Of a stretch of DNA of 64,000 nucleotides, positions 15,496-24,864 are shown one piece after another (the first letter of the stretch is position 1; every line of letters starts with the position of its first letter). The stretch lies in the NCBI GenBank assembly GCA_023664685.1, contig JAMPFC010000003.1:1-64000 (forward strand). The letters run 5' to 3'. The notes under the pieces are model-generated. The model was given only the letters and a program-made list of their open reading frames with translations. It made no database searches and had not been told where the DNA came from. This DNA comes from Roseburia sp. (GTDB taxonomy: Bacteria; Bacillota; Clostridia; Lachnospirales; Lachnospiraceae). A program made the translations under genes and the position numbers.

Positions 15496-18400
15496 TACTC
15501 ATTTGCACCACTTTTACGTTATCCTGCCCAAAACATTCATAAAGTTTTTGTAAAAGTTCGGCGCAGACATGCGTCATCCGGCTGTTCGGAAGCTGTTTTT
15601 TCGCCCGGTCGCCGGACAGATAAATAATCACCGTATCCTGTCCATCAAATCCACCGAGCATTTTAAACAGGCGCTCTTCTTTTTCCTGATACTCCTGCCT
15701 TGTCCGGCACTGGATCCAGAGCTGCTTTGGAACGTCATCAAATGGCACGATCTTCTGACAAATCAGCTTTGCCGGCTTATCCTCTTCTACCGTGACCCGT
15801 CCTTTTATAAACACCTTCCGGTCTTCCTCCAAAACACTGCGGTACTGCTCATAATCTTTTGGAAATACGATGACCTCCACCGTTCCCCGCAAATCCTCCA
15901 GTGTCACAAATGCCATCACGCTGTTTGTGCGGGTCGTTTTCACGACCTTGTCCACGATCATTCCGCCGATCACAGCGTTTTCATTGTCCTCTACCCGGGG
16001 AACCTCTTCCCCGTCCGTCACGTTAAAATCGGCTGTATTTCTCGTAATGTTTTTGTTCATGACATCCACATAATCTTCTAACGGATGCCCGCTGATATAC
16101 ACACCGAGAACTTCCTTCTCAAATCCAAGGATCATCTCCTTGTCATACTCGCCGACATCCGGCAGTTTGGTCTCCAGTTCTTCGCGCTCGGAATCGTCTG
16201 CAAAATCGATCAGGGACATCTGACCGGTAAGCGTGACTTTTTTCTCTTGGCTGATTCCATCGAGAATGCCCGCATAGGCACTCATTTTCTGCTTTCTCGT
16301 CCCCTCCAAGCTGTCGAGCGCCCCCGCCTTGATAAAACTCTCAAGCGTCCTTTTATTGACCGATTTTCCGGAAAGCCTTGCACACAGATCTTTCAGCGAG
16401 GTAAATTTCCCTCCGGCTCTCCTCTCCTCCACGATCTCTTCAATGACAGGCCTCCCTACACTCTTGATCGCAGCTAGTCCATACACGATGCCATCGGCAG
16501 AGGAGGTAAAGCCCGCCTCGCCCTCATTGATATCCGGCGGAAGGATTTCAATTCCCATCTGCCGGCACGAGAGCGTGTACTCGGTGATCTTTCCGGTATT
16601 TTCCATGACAGAGGTCAAAAGCGCCGCCATAAATTCCTTCGGATAATAATATTTCAGGTAGGCAGTCTGGTAGGAGACGACCGCATAAGCCGCCGCATGG
16701 GATTTATTGAATGCGTATTTGGCAAAATCTGTCATGTCATCATAAATCTTTCTCGCCACAGCTTCCGGAATGCCCCGATGGATACAGCCCTCGACCCCCT
16801 CTTCTTCATTTCCATAGATAAAATTATTTTTCTCCTTCTCCATGACCGACGCCTTTTTCTTTGACATTGCCCTGCGGACAAGGTCGCTCCTCCCATAACT
16901 GTATCCCGCCAGTTCCCGCACGATCTGCATAACCTGCTCCTGATAGACGATGCACCCATACGTCGGCGACAGGATCGGTTCAAGTTCCGGACAGTCATAC
17001 ACGATATTATTCCGATCATTTTTTCCGGCGATATATTTGGGGATAAAGTCCATCGGCCCCGGACGGTACAGAGAAATTCCGGCAATGATATCTTCAAGCG
17101 ATTCGGGTTTTAACTCCTTCATAAAGCTCTTCATCCCGGCGCTCTCTAACTGGAATACCCCCTCGGTCTTTCCCGAGGAGATCATCTCAAATACATTTTT
17201 ATCGTCATAATCAATCTCATCCAGAGACAGGACGCCCTCAGTCGCATTTTTGATAACCGTAAGGTTTCTAAGCCCCAGAAAATCCATTTTTAAAAGCCCG
17301 AGTTCTTCCAGTGTGACCATCGTGTACTGTGTGGTGATCGTTCCGTCTGCCGCCCGGGACACCGGTACAAAATCGTCCACCGCACGAGGACTGATGACAA
17401 CACCCGCCGCATGGATCGACGTATGCCTCGGGAGTCCTTCCAGACGCAGTGACATGTCGATGAGCTTGTGTACCTCCTCATCTCCCTCATACATTTTCCG
17501 CAATTCCGGATTCATCGTAAGCGCCTTGCTGATCGTAATGCCAAGCTCCATCGGAACTGCTTTTGCCACACTGTCCACAAACGCATACGGCAGATCGAGA
17601 ACACGTCCCACATCACGGATTACCATGCGTGCCGCCATCGTTCCAAATGTCACGATCTGTACGACCCGGTCTTTTCCGTATTTGTCTGTCACATAATCAA
17701 TGACCTCCTGACGCCTCTCGACACAAAAGTCAATGTCGATATCCGGCATCGTCACACGCTCCGGATTCAAAAAACGCTCAAACAGCAGATTGTATTTGAT
17801 CGGATCGATGATATCGGTGATCTCCAGTACATAGGCGACGATACTTCCCGCCGCCGAACCTCTTCCCGGCCCCACCGGGATATCGTGATCCTTCGCATAT
17901 TTGATGAAATCCCACACGATCAGGAAATAGTCCACAAATCCCATGCTCACGATCGTATCAAGCTCGTACTCCATACGCTTCTTCAATTCGCCCATATCAT
18001 AGTCGGAGGAGGCATAGCGTTTTTCAAGACCATCGGCACACAGCTTGCGCAGATATTCCTCCGCACCATACCCTTCCGGCACATCAAACTTTGGCAGCTT
18101 ATAATTTCCAAACTCGATCTCCACATGACATCTCTCTGCGATCTTATGCGTATTTGAAATCGCCTCCGGCGCATAAGGAAAAAGCTCCTCCATCTGCTCC
18201 GGTGATTTGAGAAAATACTGTCCGCCATCATAGCGCATCCTATTTTCATCGCTGACCTTCTTGCCGGTCTGGATACAGAGCAAAATATCATGTGCCTCGG
18301 CGTCCGTATCATATATGTAATGGATATCGTTGGTCGCCACAAGATCGATGCCGGTATCCTCATGCATCCGCAGTAACCCTTGGTTCACAACCTGCTGCGG

Positions 18401-18943
18401 CTGCAAGCCATGATCCTGAAGTTCCAGAAAAAAGTTGCCTTTTCCAAAAATTTCCTGAAGCTCGAAGGCTTCTTCTTTTGCCTCCTCATACAGCCCTTTT
18501 ACCAGTTTCGACGCCACCGCCCCCGCCAGACATGCACTGAGCGCAATGATCCCCTCATGATACATGCGGAGTACTTCATAATCAACTCTTGGCTTATAAT
18601 AAAATCCCTCCGTAAAACCTTTGGAAACAATTTTCATCAGATTCTGGTATCCCAGATCATTCTCGGCGAGCAGCACCAGATGATTATAACGCTCATCCCC
18701 TTGGCTGTTTTCCCGGTCAAAACGCGAACCCGGTGCCACGTAAACCTCGCATCCGATGATCGGGCGGATTCCCGCCTCTTTGGCTGCCCGGTAAAAATCG
18801 ATCACACCATACATAACACCGTGATCCGTGATCGCGATGCTGTCCATCCCCAACTCTTTCGCCCTTGTTACAAGCTCTTTTATCTTACTCGCTCCGTCCA
18901 GCAGACTGTACTCGCTGTGGACATGAAGATGTGTAAAGTCCAT
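15479..18943 (-). CDS. dnaE: DNA polymerase III alpha subunit DnaE
   Basis: This is the replicative C-family polymerase subunit. The 1154-residue protein has the N-terminal PHP domain (FTHLHVHSEYSLLDGA), the polymerase palm motifs GPGRGSAAGS near residue 350 and PDIDIDF near 395, and a helix-hairpin-helix region. A C-terminal OB fold follows (VIGGMIVDKVVKT, about residues 990-1070). Clostridia usually also carry PolC; it is not in this window. RBS GGGGGACTAGT precedes the ATG. The gene follows crh in the conserved hprK-whiA block, with a 13-bp hairpin between. Confidence 0.96.
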   Translation of the reverse strand: MDFTHLHVHSEYSLLDGASKIKELVTRAKELGMDSIAITDHGVMYGVIDFYRAAKEAGIRPIIGCEVYVAPGSRFDRENSQGDERYNHLVLLAENDLGYQNLMKIVSKGFTEGFYYKPRVDYEVLRMYHEGIIALSACLAGAVASKLVKGLYEEAKEEAFELQEIFGKGNFFLELQDHGLQPQQVVNQGLLRMHEDTGIDLVATNDIHYIYDTDAEAHDILLCIQTGKKVSDENRMRYDGGQYFLKSPEQMEELFPYAPEAISNTHKIAERCHVEIEFGNYKLPKFDVPEGYGAEEYLRKLCADGLEKRYASSDYDMGELKKRMEYELDTIVSMGFVDYFLIVWDFIKYAKDHDIPVGPGRGSAAGSIVAYVLEITDIIDPIKYNLLFERFLNPERVTMPDIDIDFCVERRQEVIDYVTDKYGKDRVVQIVTFGTMAARMVIRDVGRVLDLPYAFVDSVAKAVPMELGITISKALTMNPELRKMYEGDEEVHKLIDMSLRLEGLPRHTSIHAAGVVISPRAVDDFVPVSRAADGTITTQYTMVTLEELGLLKMDFLGLRNLTVIKNATEGVLSLDEIDYDDKNVFEMISSGKTEGVFQLESAGMKSFMKELKPESLEDIIAGISLYRPGPMDFIPKYIAGKNDRNNIVYDCPELEPILSPTYGCIVYQEQVMQIVRELAGYSYGRSDLVRRAMSKKKASVMEKEKNNFIYGNEEEGVEGCIHRGIPEAVARKIYDDMTDFAKYAFNKSHAAAYAVVSYQTAYLKYYYPKEFMAALLTSVMENTGKITEYTLSCRQMGIEILPPDINEGEAGFTSSADGIVYGLAAIKSVGRPVIEEIVEERRAGGKFTSLKDLCARLSGKSVNKRTLESFIKAGALDSLEGTRKQKMSAYAGILDGISQEKKVTLTGQMSLIDFADDSEREELETKLPDVGEYDKEMILGFEKEVLGVYISGHPLEDYVDVMNKNITRNTADFNVTDGEEVPRVEDNENAVIGGMIVDKVVKTTRTNSVMAFVTLEDLRGTVEVIVFPKDYEQYRSVLEEDRKVFIKGRVTVEEDKPAKLICQKIVPFDDVPKQLWIQCRTRQEYQEKEERLFKMLGGFDGQDTVIIYLSGDRAKKQLPNSRMTHVCAELLQKLYECFGQDNVKVVQMSIEKSL

Positions 18944-18967
18944 ACTAGTCCCCCATTCACATCGTAA

Positions 18968-19002
18968 ATACCCCTTTCCGTACTGCCTGCGGAAAGGGGT
19001 AT
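18968..19002. terminator. Stem-loop between crh and dnaE
   Basis: ATACCCCTTTCCG and CGGAAAGGGGTAT form a perfect 13-bp stem with a nine-base loop. In the minus direction no T run follows, so it may act as a weak terminator or as a transcript-stabilising or processing structure upstream of dnaE. Confidence 0.6.
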
Positions 19003-19035
19003 CGCTATTTTTGTGTGAAAACCTTGATCTTCACA

Positions 19036-19287
19036 TTATTTGCCAAGTAAATACTGCTCGATGCTGTTCATGGCATCGTTTTCATCTTCCCCATCGACCT
19101 CTACTCCAAGACTTTGTCCCGAAGCCAAGCCAAGCGTCATCATCCCCATAATGCTCTTTGCATTTACTACTTTGCTGTTTTGCCGGATACTCACTTTACT
19201 TTGGTACTGGCTGGCGATCTGTACCAGTTTTGCGATCGGCCTTGCACCGTCGTCTGGTATATTTACTTCAACATTCTTCTCTATCAT
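19036..19287 (-). CDS. crh: Crh-type HPr paralogue lacking the PTS histidine
   Basis: The 83-residue protein has the HPr fold. The region around the regulatory serine, NAKSIMGMM with Ser45, matches the Ser46 site of HPr and Crh. At the position of phosphorylatable His15 (GIHARPA in HPr, GLQARPA in B. subtilis Crh) it reads DDGARPI, with Gly. It therefore cannot carry PTS phosphate and should act only as a Ser-phosphorylated catabolite co-effector. The gene lies after rapZ and whiA, as Crh does in Bacillus, and hprK is in the same cluster. I chose the ATG at 19287, preceded by GGAGG; the longer frame is unsupported. Confidence 0.85.
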   Translation of the reverse strand: MIEKNVEVNIPDDGARPIAKLVQIASQYQSKVSIRQNSKVVNAKSIMGMMTLGLASGQSLGVEVDGEDENDAMNSIEQYLLGK

Positions 19288-19373
19288 TTTTATCCTCCAA
19301 GCTGCCATTCCCTCCGGATGGCTTATTTTCCCAGATGAAGCGTATCGATCCAAACAAAATTTGTCTATACTCC

Positions 19374-20300
19374 TCATCTTAGACCGCGGTTTCTTAAATT
19401 TTCCGCAATCTCACTTAACTTTCGCAGACGATGGTTCACACCCGACTTTCCGATCGGGGGATCCAACATCTCACCAAGTTCTTTTAATGATACTTCAGCA
19501 TGTTCAAGCCGAAGGTTTGCTATTTCTGCCAGACCCTTAGGAAGTGTTCCAAACCCGGAAGTATCTTTAATGTACTGAATGTCTTCTATCTGTCTTGTGG
19601 CTGCGGAAACTGTCTTTTTGATATTGGCAGTCTCACAGTTTACCTGCCTGTTTATGGAATTGCGCATCTCTTTTAAAATGCGTACATTTTCAAATTCCAT
19701 AAGTGCCACATGTGCTCCTGTAACATTTAGAAGTTCTACAATACGCGCCCCGTCTTTTAAATATACAATATAGTTTTTCTTTCTCTCGACGATCTTTGCC
19801 TCTATCTCAAAACTCTCAAGAAGCCGGATCACCTCATTTGCTTCCCCCTGTGTACCCAAAGCCATCTCAAGATGATACCCCCGGCCGGGATCCGTGACAG
19901 ACCCGCAGGCGAGAAACAGTCCACGCAAAAATGCCCTCTTGCAGCAATTTCTCTGTATGACCAGTTCGTGAACCAGAATCTTTCCCTTCGTCAATTTCAG
20001 CGCTTTACAAAAAGTCATTGCATCGTCCGCATCTGAAATACAGACAAAATGCTGATGTCCCCGCACTGATATTTCCAGATCAAAATGAAAGGCTTTCTTA
20101 ACTAAGATAGAATATTTTTGGGCAACTGTCAAGTTTTCTGTGACAAATTTTGTAGAAAATTTTGTTTTTTTTCCATTTTTCCCATCGGAGACAACCTGTC
20201 CGCAGCAGTGAAACAGCGCCGCTAACTCCGCAATCTGGCAATGTCTCGCCTTACTGACCTGCTCTCCGAGTTCTTCTTTTACTTTTCCTGAAAACGACAT
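19374..20300 (-). CDS. whiA: DNA-binding protein WhiA
   Basis: WhiA is a conserved Gram-positive protein with a LAGLIDADG-like N-terminal fold and a C-terminal helix-turn-helix. It is linked to sporulation in Streptomyces and to chromosome segregation and division in Bacillus. The 308-residue protein starts SFSGKVKEELGEQ. It has CCKRAFLRGLFLACGSV near residue 120 and the C-terminal ANLRLEHAEVSLKELGEM with PPIGKSGVNHRL. It overlaps rapZ by 22 bases, and GAGGAATGT precedes the ATG. YvcK, which lies between rapZ and whiA in Bacillus, is absent here. Confidence 0.95.
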   Translation of the reverse strand: MSFSGKVKEELGEQVSKARHCQIAELAALFHCCGQVVSDGKNGKKTKFSTKFVTENLTVAQKYSILVKKAFHFDLEISVRGHQHFVCISDADDAMTFCKALKLTKGKILVHELVIQRNCCKRAFLRGLFLACGSVTDPGRGYHLEMALGTQGEANEVIRLLESFEIEAKIVERKKNYIVYLKDGARIVELLNVTGAHVALMEFENVRILKEMRNSINRQVNCETANIKKTVSAATRQIEDIQYIKDTSGFGTLPKGLAEIANLRLEHAEVSLKELGEMLDPPIGKSGVNHRLRKLSEIAENLRNRGLR

Positions 20301-21172
20301 ACATTCCTCAACCTGTCCTTCTCTATATCTCTATGCTCCCTCTTGCATCCATATTCAGAATTTTCATATTCCTTGTAAAGAGCGTTTGTCAGTGTCACCG
20401 AACGGTGTTTCCCGCCCGTACATCCTATTGCGATGACCAGTTGGTTCTTTCCTTCAATGATATAGTTTGGAATAAGAAAGTCAAGCATTTCTTTTAATTT
20501 ACCAAGAAATTCCACCGCATTCGGAAATTTCATCACATAATCATAAACCTCCGGATCGTTTCCAGTAAGAGGCTTCAACTCCTCGACATAAAACGGGTTT
20601 GGGAGAAATCGGACGTCAAAAACAAGGTCGGCATCTGTCGGAATGCCATACTTGAACCCAAACGAGACAAACGTGAGGTAAAAATTCTGATATTCCTCCT
20701 CCTGTAAAAAAATACGTTCAAGTTCCTGCTTCAGATCCCGGATCAAAAGGGTCGTCGTATCAATGATATAATCCGCACTGCTTTTTAACTCCGTCAGAAG
20801 TTCCCGTTCAGCCTCGATCCCCGAATCGATCCGTCCCCCCTTTGCCAGAGGGTGAACCCGCCTTGTCTCCTTATACCGCTTTACAAGCACCGGCGTACCC
20901 GCCTCGAAGAAAAGAATCTCAAACTGATAGCCGCTCTCTCTTAATTCCTTTAATACACTGGCTGTATCACGCAGCGCATCCTCGCCCACACGGATGTCAA
21001 GCCCGAGCGCCACCCGCTCGATCTGCTCACTGGAATCCTCCGTCAACTGCATAAACGTAGGGAGCAGGGATACCGGAAGGTTGTCCACACAAAAAAAACC
21101 GTCATCCTCCAAAATCCTCATTGCCGAAGATCTCCCCGCACCACTCATACCTGTCACGATCACAAAACGCAT
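20279..21172 (-). CDS. rapZ: RapZ/YvcJ family nucleotide-binding protein
   Basis: This is a P-loop protein of the RapZ/YvcJ family, an RNase adapter in E. coli and a competence-linked GTPase in Bacillus. The 297-residue protein has the Walker A region VTGMSGAGRSSAM, in which the normally invariant lysine is arginine. It also has GLDIRVG, the EAGTPVLVKRYKETRRVHPL motif near residue 90 and the C-terminal VIAIGCTGGKHRSV. The ATG follows AAAGGATGATATC. It is part of the murB-rapZ-whiA-crh run. Confidence 0.95.
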   Translation of the reverse strand: MRFVIVTGMSGAGRSSAMRILEDDGFFCVDNLPVSLLPTFMQLTEDSSEQIERVALGLDIRVGEDALRDTASVLKELRESGYQFEILFFEAGTPVLVKRYKETRRVHPLAKGGRIDSGIEAERELLTELKSSADYIIDTTTLLIRDLKQELERIFLQEEEYQNFYLTFVSFGFKYGIPTDADLVFDVRFLPNPFYVEELKPLTGNDPEVYDYVMKFPNAVEFLGKLKEMLDFLIPNYIIEGKNQLVIAIGCTGGKHRSVTLTNALYKEYENSEYGCKREHRDIEKDRLRNVCRFQEK

Positions 21173-21209
21173 GATATCATCCTTTCTTATGCAGTATCTT
21201 TTTCTTTTC

Positions 21210-22073
21210 CTACCGGATTATCTTAACCTCCGGTTCAAGTAAAATACCCGACATTTCTTGTACCCGTTTTTGCACGTCCCGGATCACATTTTGCACATCC
21301 AGAGAAGTCGCATTTCCACGGTTTATTACAAAGCCACAATGTTTCTCTGATACTTGGGCGTCGCCTGAGCGATACCCCCTCATTCCGGCATCTTCGATAA
21401 GTTTTCCCGCAAAGTGTCCTTCCGGACGCTTAAAGGTACTTCCCGCACTGGCAAATTCAAGTGGCTGCTTTTCCCTTCTTCTTGCATTGAGTTCCTTCAT
21501 TTTCGCCAGAATTTCTTCTTCCTTTCCCTCTTGCAGTTCAAATACCGCACTTAACACAATATATCCTTTTTTTTGTATGATACTGCTCCGGTATCCAAGC
21601 TCGAGCGCTTTGTTATCTAGCTCCCACTCATCTCCGTTCTCATCCAGTACCACAGCGCTCACGATACAGTCCCTGATCTCGCCGCCATACGCACCGGCAT
21701 TCATCGTAACTGCCCCGCCCAGTGTCCCCGGTATCCCGCTTGCAAATTCAAGTCCCGTGAGAGAATGTCTCGCCGCCGCACCTGCCAGAGTCCCTAATGC
21801 AACACCTGCCTGCGCCCGAAGCCTGCGCCTATCCAGAAAATCAATCTTCTCCATACCGCTTCCGATCTCGATCACAACACCGTGGTATCCTTCATCCGAA
21901 AACAATACATTGCTCCCTTTCCCGATCGTGATAAACGGAAGCCCCTGAGCTTTGGCAAAACGGATGCTTTCCCGAATCTCACCGGGATTTTCCGGAATCG
22001 TATAAAAGCGTGCGGCTCCTCCGATCCGAAACGTCGTATGGGCGCTCATTGGCTCATTTTCCAGTATACGCAT
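21210..22073 (-). CDS. murB: UDP-N-acetylenolpyruvoylglucosamine reductase MurB
   Basis: MurB reduces UDP-GlcNAc-enolpyruvate to UDP-MurNAc in cell wall precursor synthesis, using FAD and NADPH. The 287-residue protein starts MRILENEPMSAHTTFRIGG. It has IGKGSNVLF, SGIPGTLGGAVTMNAGAYG near residue 105, the GYRSSI tyrosine, the catalytic serine in SAGSTFKRP and a C-terminal glutamate (LLEPEVKI). I chose the ATG at 22073 because GGAGAG lies six bases upstream. A longer frame to 22169 would run into glk and is not supported. Confidence 0.94.
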   Translation of the reverse strand: MRILENEPMSAHTTFRIGGAARFYTIPENPGEIRESIRFAKAQGLPFITIGKGSNVLFSDEGYHGVVIEIGSGMEKIDFLDRRRLRAQAGVALGTLAGAAARHSLTGLEFASGIPGTLGGAVTMNAGAYGGEIRDCIVSAVVLDENGDEWELDNKALELGYRSSIIQKKGYIVLSAVFELQEGKEEEILAKMKELNARRREKQPLEFASAGSTFKRPEGHFAGKLIEDAGMRGYRSGDAQVSEKHCGFVINRGNATSLDVQNVIRDVQKRVQEMSGILLEPEVKIIR

Positions 22074-22122
22074 TCTATTCTCTCCATTCATATTTTCCGA
22101 TATTCTGTCAGTTTTAGCCTTT

Positions 22123-23043
22123 TTACAATACCATGCGTACTGCGCCATAAATCCCCGCATCATTTCCAAGTTCAGCGAGGTGGAATTTTTTATCCCTCAA
22201 GGCATACAGCACATTATCATTATAATACTTCTCGATATTTTTTATGATAACATCTCCGGCTCTGGATACTCCGCCGCCGATCACAAATGCCTCCGGATCC
22301 ACGACACACGAAACATTCGCAAGTGCAACACCGAGATATTTGGTAAACCGGTCTACAAGCTCACAGCAGTAGCTGTCCCCTGCCTTCGCACCGTCAAATA
22401 CATCTTTTGCTGTAATCTCCTCCAGAGAAGCCAGACAGGAATCCGACTTTAATTCTTTTTTTGCCATCCGCACGATGCCCGTCGCAGAAGAATACTGTTC
22501 AAGACAGCCTTTTCCACCGCAGCCGCACACGTCGGTCTCTTCCATATTGACCTTCATATGCCCAATCTCGCCGCCCGCACCCATCGAACCGGTAAGAATC
22601 TTCCCGCCGAGTATGACGCCGCCGCCAACTCCGGTTCCGAGCGTGACCATAACGATGCTGTCGTAGCCTCTTCCGCCGCCCCGCCACATCTCTCCGAGCG
22701 CCGCCACATTGGCATCATTACCAATCTTTACGCTGCCGACGCCGGTCAGCTCGATCACCTTATCCCGCACATTAAATACCGGCCAGTGGATGTTGGGGCA
22801 TTTCAATACGATCCCGTCATCCGTGACAGGCCCGGGGATACCAATTCCGATCCCCATGATATTTCCGTCCTTTTCCGCCCTTTTTTCTTCGATGCTCGCC
22901 GCCACATCCGGAAGGATATTTTCTCCTTCATTTTCCACCCTCGTTCCGATTTCCCACTTTTCCACGAGTTCTCCTGTGCGGGAAAACATTCCGAGTTTTA
23001 CGGTTGTCCCCCCAATATCCGCCCCGATATAATATTTGTCCAT
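22123..23043 (-). CDS. glcK: ROK-family glucokinase
   Basis: This enzyme phosphorylates glucose to glucose 6-phosphate. The 306-residue protein has the ASKHA phosphate motif GADIGGTTVKLGMF at the start, GIGIPGPV near residue 68, GNDANVAALGE near 107 and the ROK zinc motif CGCGGKGCLEQ near 170. It overlaps the hprK stop by one base, so the two are coupled. Its place with HPr kinase, Crh and phosphofructokinase fits a sugar-control block. Other ROK sugar kinases are possible but less likely. Confidence 0.92.
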   Translation of the reverse strand: MDKYYIGADIGGTTVKLGMFSRTGELVEKWEIGTRVENEGENILPDVAASIEEKRAEKDGNIMGIGIGIPGPVTDDGIVLKCPNIHWPVFNVRDKVIELTGVGSVKIGNDANVAALGEMWRGGGRGYDSIVMVTLGTGVGGGVILGGKILTGSMGAGGEIGHMKVNMEETDVCGCGGKGCLEQYSSATGIVRMAKKELKSDSCLASLEEITAKDVFDGAKAGDSYCCELVDRFTKYLGVALANVSCVVDPEAFVIGGGVSRAGDVIIKNIEKYYNDNVLYALRDKKFHLAELGNDAGIYGAVRMVL

Positions 23044-23963
23044 TATTGCTCCAGTCCTTTCGTTACTCTGTTGTAAAGCTCCATCGCCGCATTATATCCC
23101 ATCTTTTTCTGACGGAAGTTAACAGCTGCGGATTCGCATATGATCGCTACATTTCTTCCCGGCCGGATCGGTATCGAATGACATACAACTTTATTTCCCA
23201 GATATTCGATAAAATCCTCTTCCAGCCCCATCCGGTCATATTCCTGATCCCTGTTCCACTCCTCAAGCTTGATGACCAGATCGATCGACTGGGTATTTTT
23301 TACGCTCTCAACACCAAACAGTGCTTTCGCATCGATAATACCAATTCCTCTTAATTCAATAAAATGTCTTGTGATATCCGGAGCAGTTCCAATAAGCGTC
23401 TCGTCACTGACTTTCTTAATCTCGACCACATCATCCGATACGAGACGGTGTCCGCGGTGGATGAGTTCAAGTGCCACCTCGCTCTTACCGATACCGCTCT
23501 CTCCGGTGATCAAAACTCCCTCTCCATAAATATCCACAAGCACTCCATGTATACTGATGCGGGGTGCGAGTTCAACTTTCAGCCAACGGTTCAACTCGGA
23601 TGAAAAAGAAGAGGTGGTTTTTTTCGTTTTCAGGATCGGAACCCCATACTCAGACGCAAGCTTAAGAAATGCATCCGGCACCTCAATATCCCGACAGAAT
23701 ACGATACATGGCACTTTATAAGACATGATCCGTCCCATCATCTCCAGACTGTACTCCATCCCCTGTTTTTCCATATACGTATTTTCCACATGTCCGATGA
23801 TCTGTACCCTGTGGTGGTCAAAATAATCAAAAAATCCCGCCAACTGGAGAGCCGGCCGGTTTATATCTGACTGTGTGATCTCGATCTCAGCGAGTTCCAC
23901 ATCCGGAGTAAGACACGTCAGATTCATTTTATCAATGAACTCCTGCATCGCAACTTTATACAT
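23043..23963 (-). CDS. hprK: HPr kinase/phosphorylase
   Basis: HprK phosphorylates Ser46 of HPr and Crh in response to glycolytic intermediates and removes the phosphate when Pi is high. The 306-residue protein has an N-terminal domain, then the catalytic domain with Walker A TGESGIGKSEVAL near residue 155. The family signature HFIELRGIGIIDA is near 203 and a conserved His is in RISIHGVL. AAGAGG precedes the ATG. A promoter at 24010-24038 lies directly upstream. The presumed substrate Crh is 3.7 kb downstream in the same block. Confidence 0.96.
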   Translation of the reverse strand: MYKVAMQEFIDKMNLTCLTPDVELAEIEITQSDINRPALQLAGFFDYFDHHRVQIIGHVENTYMEKQGMEYSLEMMGRIMSYKVPCIVFCRDIEVPDAFLKLASEYGVPILKTKKTTSSFSSELNRWLKVELAPRISIHGVLVDIYGEGVLITGESGIGKSEVALELIHRGHRLVSDDVVEIKKVSDETLIGTAPDITRHFIELRGIGIIDAKALFGVESVKNTQSIDLVIKLEEWNRDQEYDRMGLEEDFIEYLGNKVVCHSIPIRPGRNVAIICESAAVNFRQKKMGYNAAMELYNRVTKGLEQ

Positions 23964-23994
23964 GTATACACCTCTTTCCTGTCAAATAAAAAAT

Positions 23995-24052
23995 GAAACC
24001 TCTGTGAATATTATAACCGCATCTCACGTTTAAGTCAATTCACAAAGGTTTC
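23995..24052 (-). terminator. Terminator hairpin of the HipA-like gene enclosing the hprK promoter
   Basis: GAAACCTTTGTGAAT, at the end of the HipA-like coding region, pairs with ATTCACAGAGGTTTC (one mismatch), which is followed by ATTTTTTATTT on the minus strand. The 28-base loop contains the hprK promoter. Transcripts from upstream would form the full terminator, while those from the inner promoter carry only the second arm. Confidence 0.75.
24010..24038 (-). promoter_or_regulatory. Promoter of the hprK block
   Basis: On the minus strand TTGACT (complement of 24033-24038) and TATAAT (complement of 24010-24015) are separated by exactly 17 bases. The -35 box overlaps the stop codon of the preceding HipA-like gene. 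It drives hprK and the genes after it. Confidence 0.85.
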
Positions 24053-24859
24053 GACAAACAAATATTGATATTTCTTTCGCTGTCTCCGGACGATCGTCTG
24101 CACCCTCTGCTTGATCTCCTCCGGATAATACAGTTCATCCGCTAATAACTGTTCTGTCTTTTTATCGTCAAAACAAAACTGAAACTGTCTGCCATACAGA
24201 TCTTCTACGATATCCAACTGTTCATCAAAATCCCGGCAGATCGTCTTTGCCTCTGCCTCCTGCATCATCTCTTCTACCTCACCAGTCAGCGGGTAATCTC
24301 CTCTGGTGTCCGATAACAAAGCAGCACCATTGTCAAAAATCGGGCAATAATGATATTCCCCCAAAGAATCCTGCAATACAGCTATATTATGCGTGTGCCT
24401 GTCCTCGTTGAGAAAAAAGGTATCCACGGTCAAAAGCTTTGCCAGATAAATGCCAAAGTCTGCAAGTCCTGTCATTCTTGCTGTCTGTTCCGCCAAAAAA
24501 CGAACTCTCTCCGTATGGTCATTTATGGAATATATCGCCTTATTCAGACTTTCTCCGTACATACTCTGGAACAGCCTCTCTAATGTGATCAGCTTCCAAC
24601 CCTCCGGAAGAAAGCTCCGGCTTTTACACCCAGAATACTGGTTTCGTTTATAGCGGATCCTCTCGGTCTGATAAGACACATACTCCTCGGGATTCAGACT
24701 GCTATAAGAAAGCAAAGCGGATATGAGATATTCGGACAATCCCTCATACCCCATCGAATCTGCTTTGTACCAGTTTCCTGCATTTTCCCATTTCAACTGG
24801 TTCCCTTTCGAGGACTGTCGATTGTCTTCCCGTATATTTTTCTCAAATAATTCTACCAT
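24035..24859 (-). CDS. HipA-like Ser/Thr kinase-fold protein
   Basis: The 274-residue protein matches the HipA/CtkA-type kinase fold without a HipA N-terminal domain. Visible motifs are the N-terminal GNQLKWENAGNWYKAD, the catalytic loop NEDRHTHNIAVL near residue 170 and the metal-binding PIFDNGAALL near 192, all intact, so it is likely active. I chose the ATG at 24859, five bases after the stop of the HTH gene, with GAGGTGAGGGCT upstream. A TTG at 24889 is the alternative. It forms a two-gene unit with the HTH gene, as hipA does with hipB, though gene order and domain content suggest a distinct HipA-like family. Its target is unknown. Confidence 0.82.
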   Translation of the reverse strand: MVELFEKNIREDNRQSSKGNQLKWENAGNWYKADSMGYEGLSEYLISALLSYSSLNPEEYVSYQTERIRYKRNQYSGCKSRSFLPEGWKLITLERLFQSMYGESLNKAIYSINDHTERVRFLAEQTARMTGLADFGIYLAKLLTVDTFFLNEDRHTHNIAVLQDSLGEYHYCPIFDNGAALLSDTRGDYPLTGEVEEMMQEAEAKTICRDFDEQLDIVEDLYGRQFQFCFDDKKTEQLLADELYYPEEIKQRVQTIVRRQRKKYQYLFVETFVN

Positions 24860-24864
24860 AGCCC

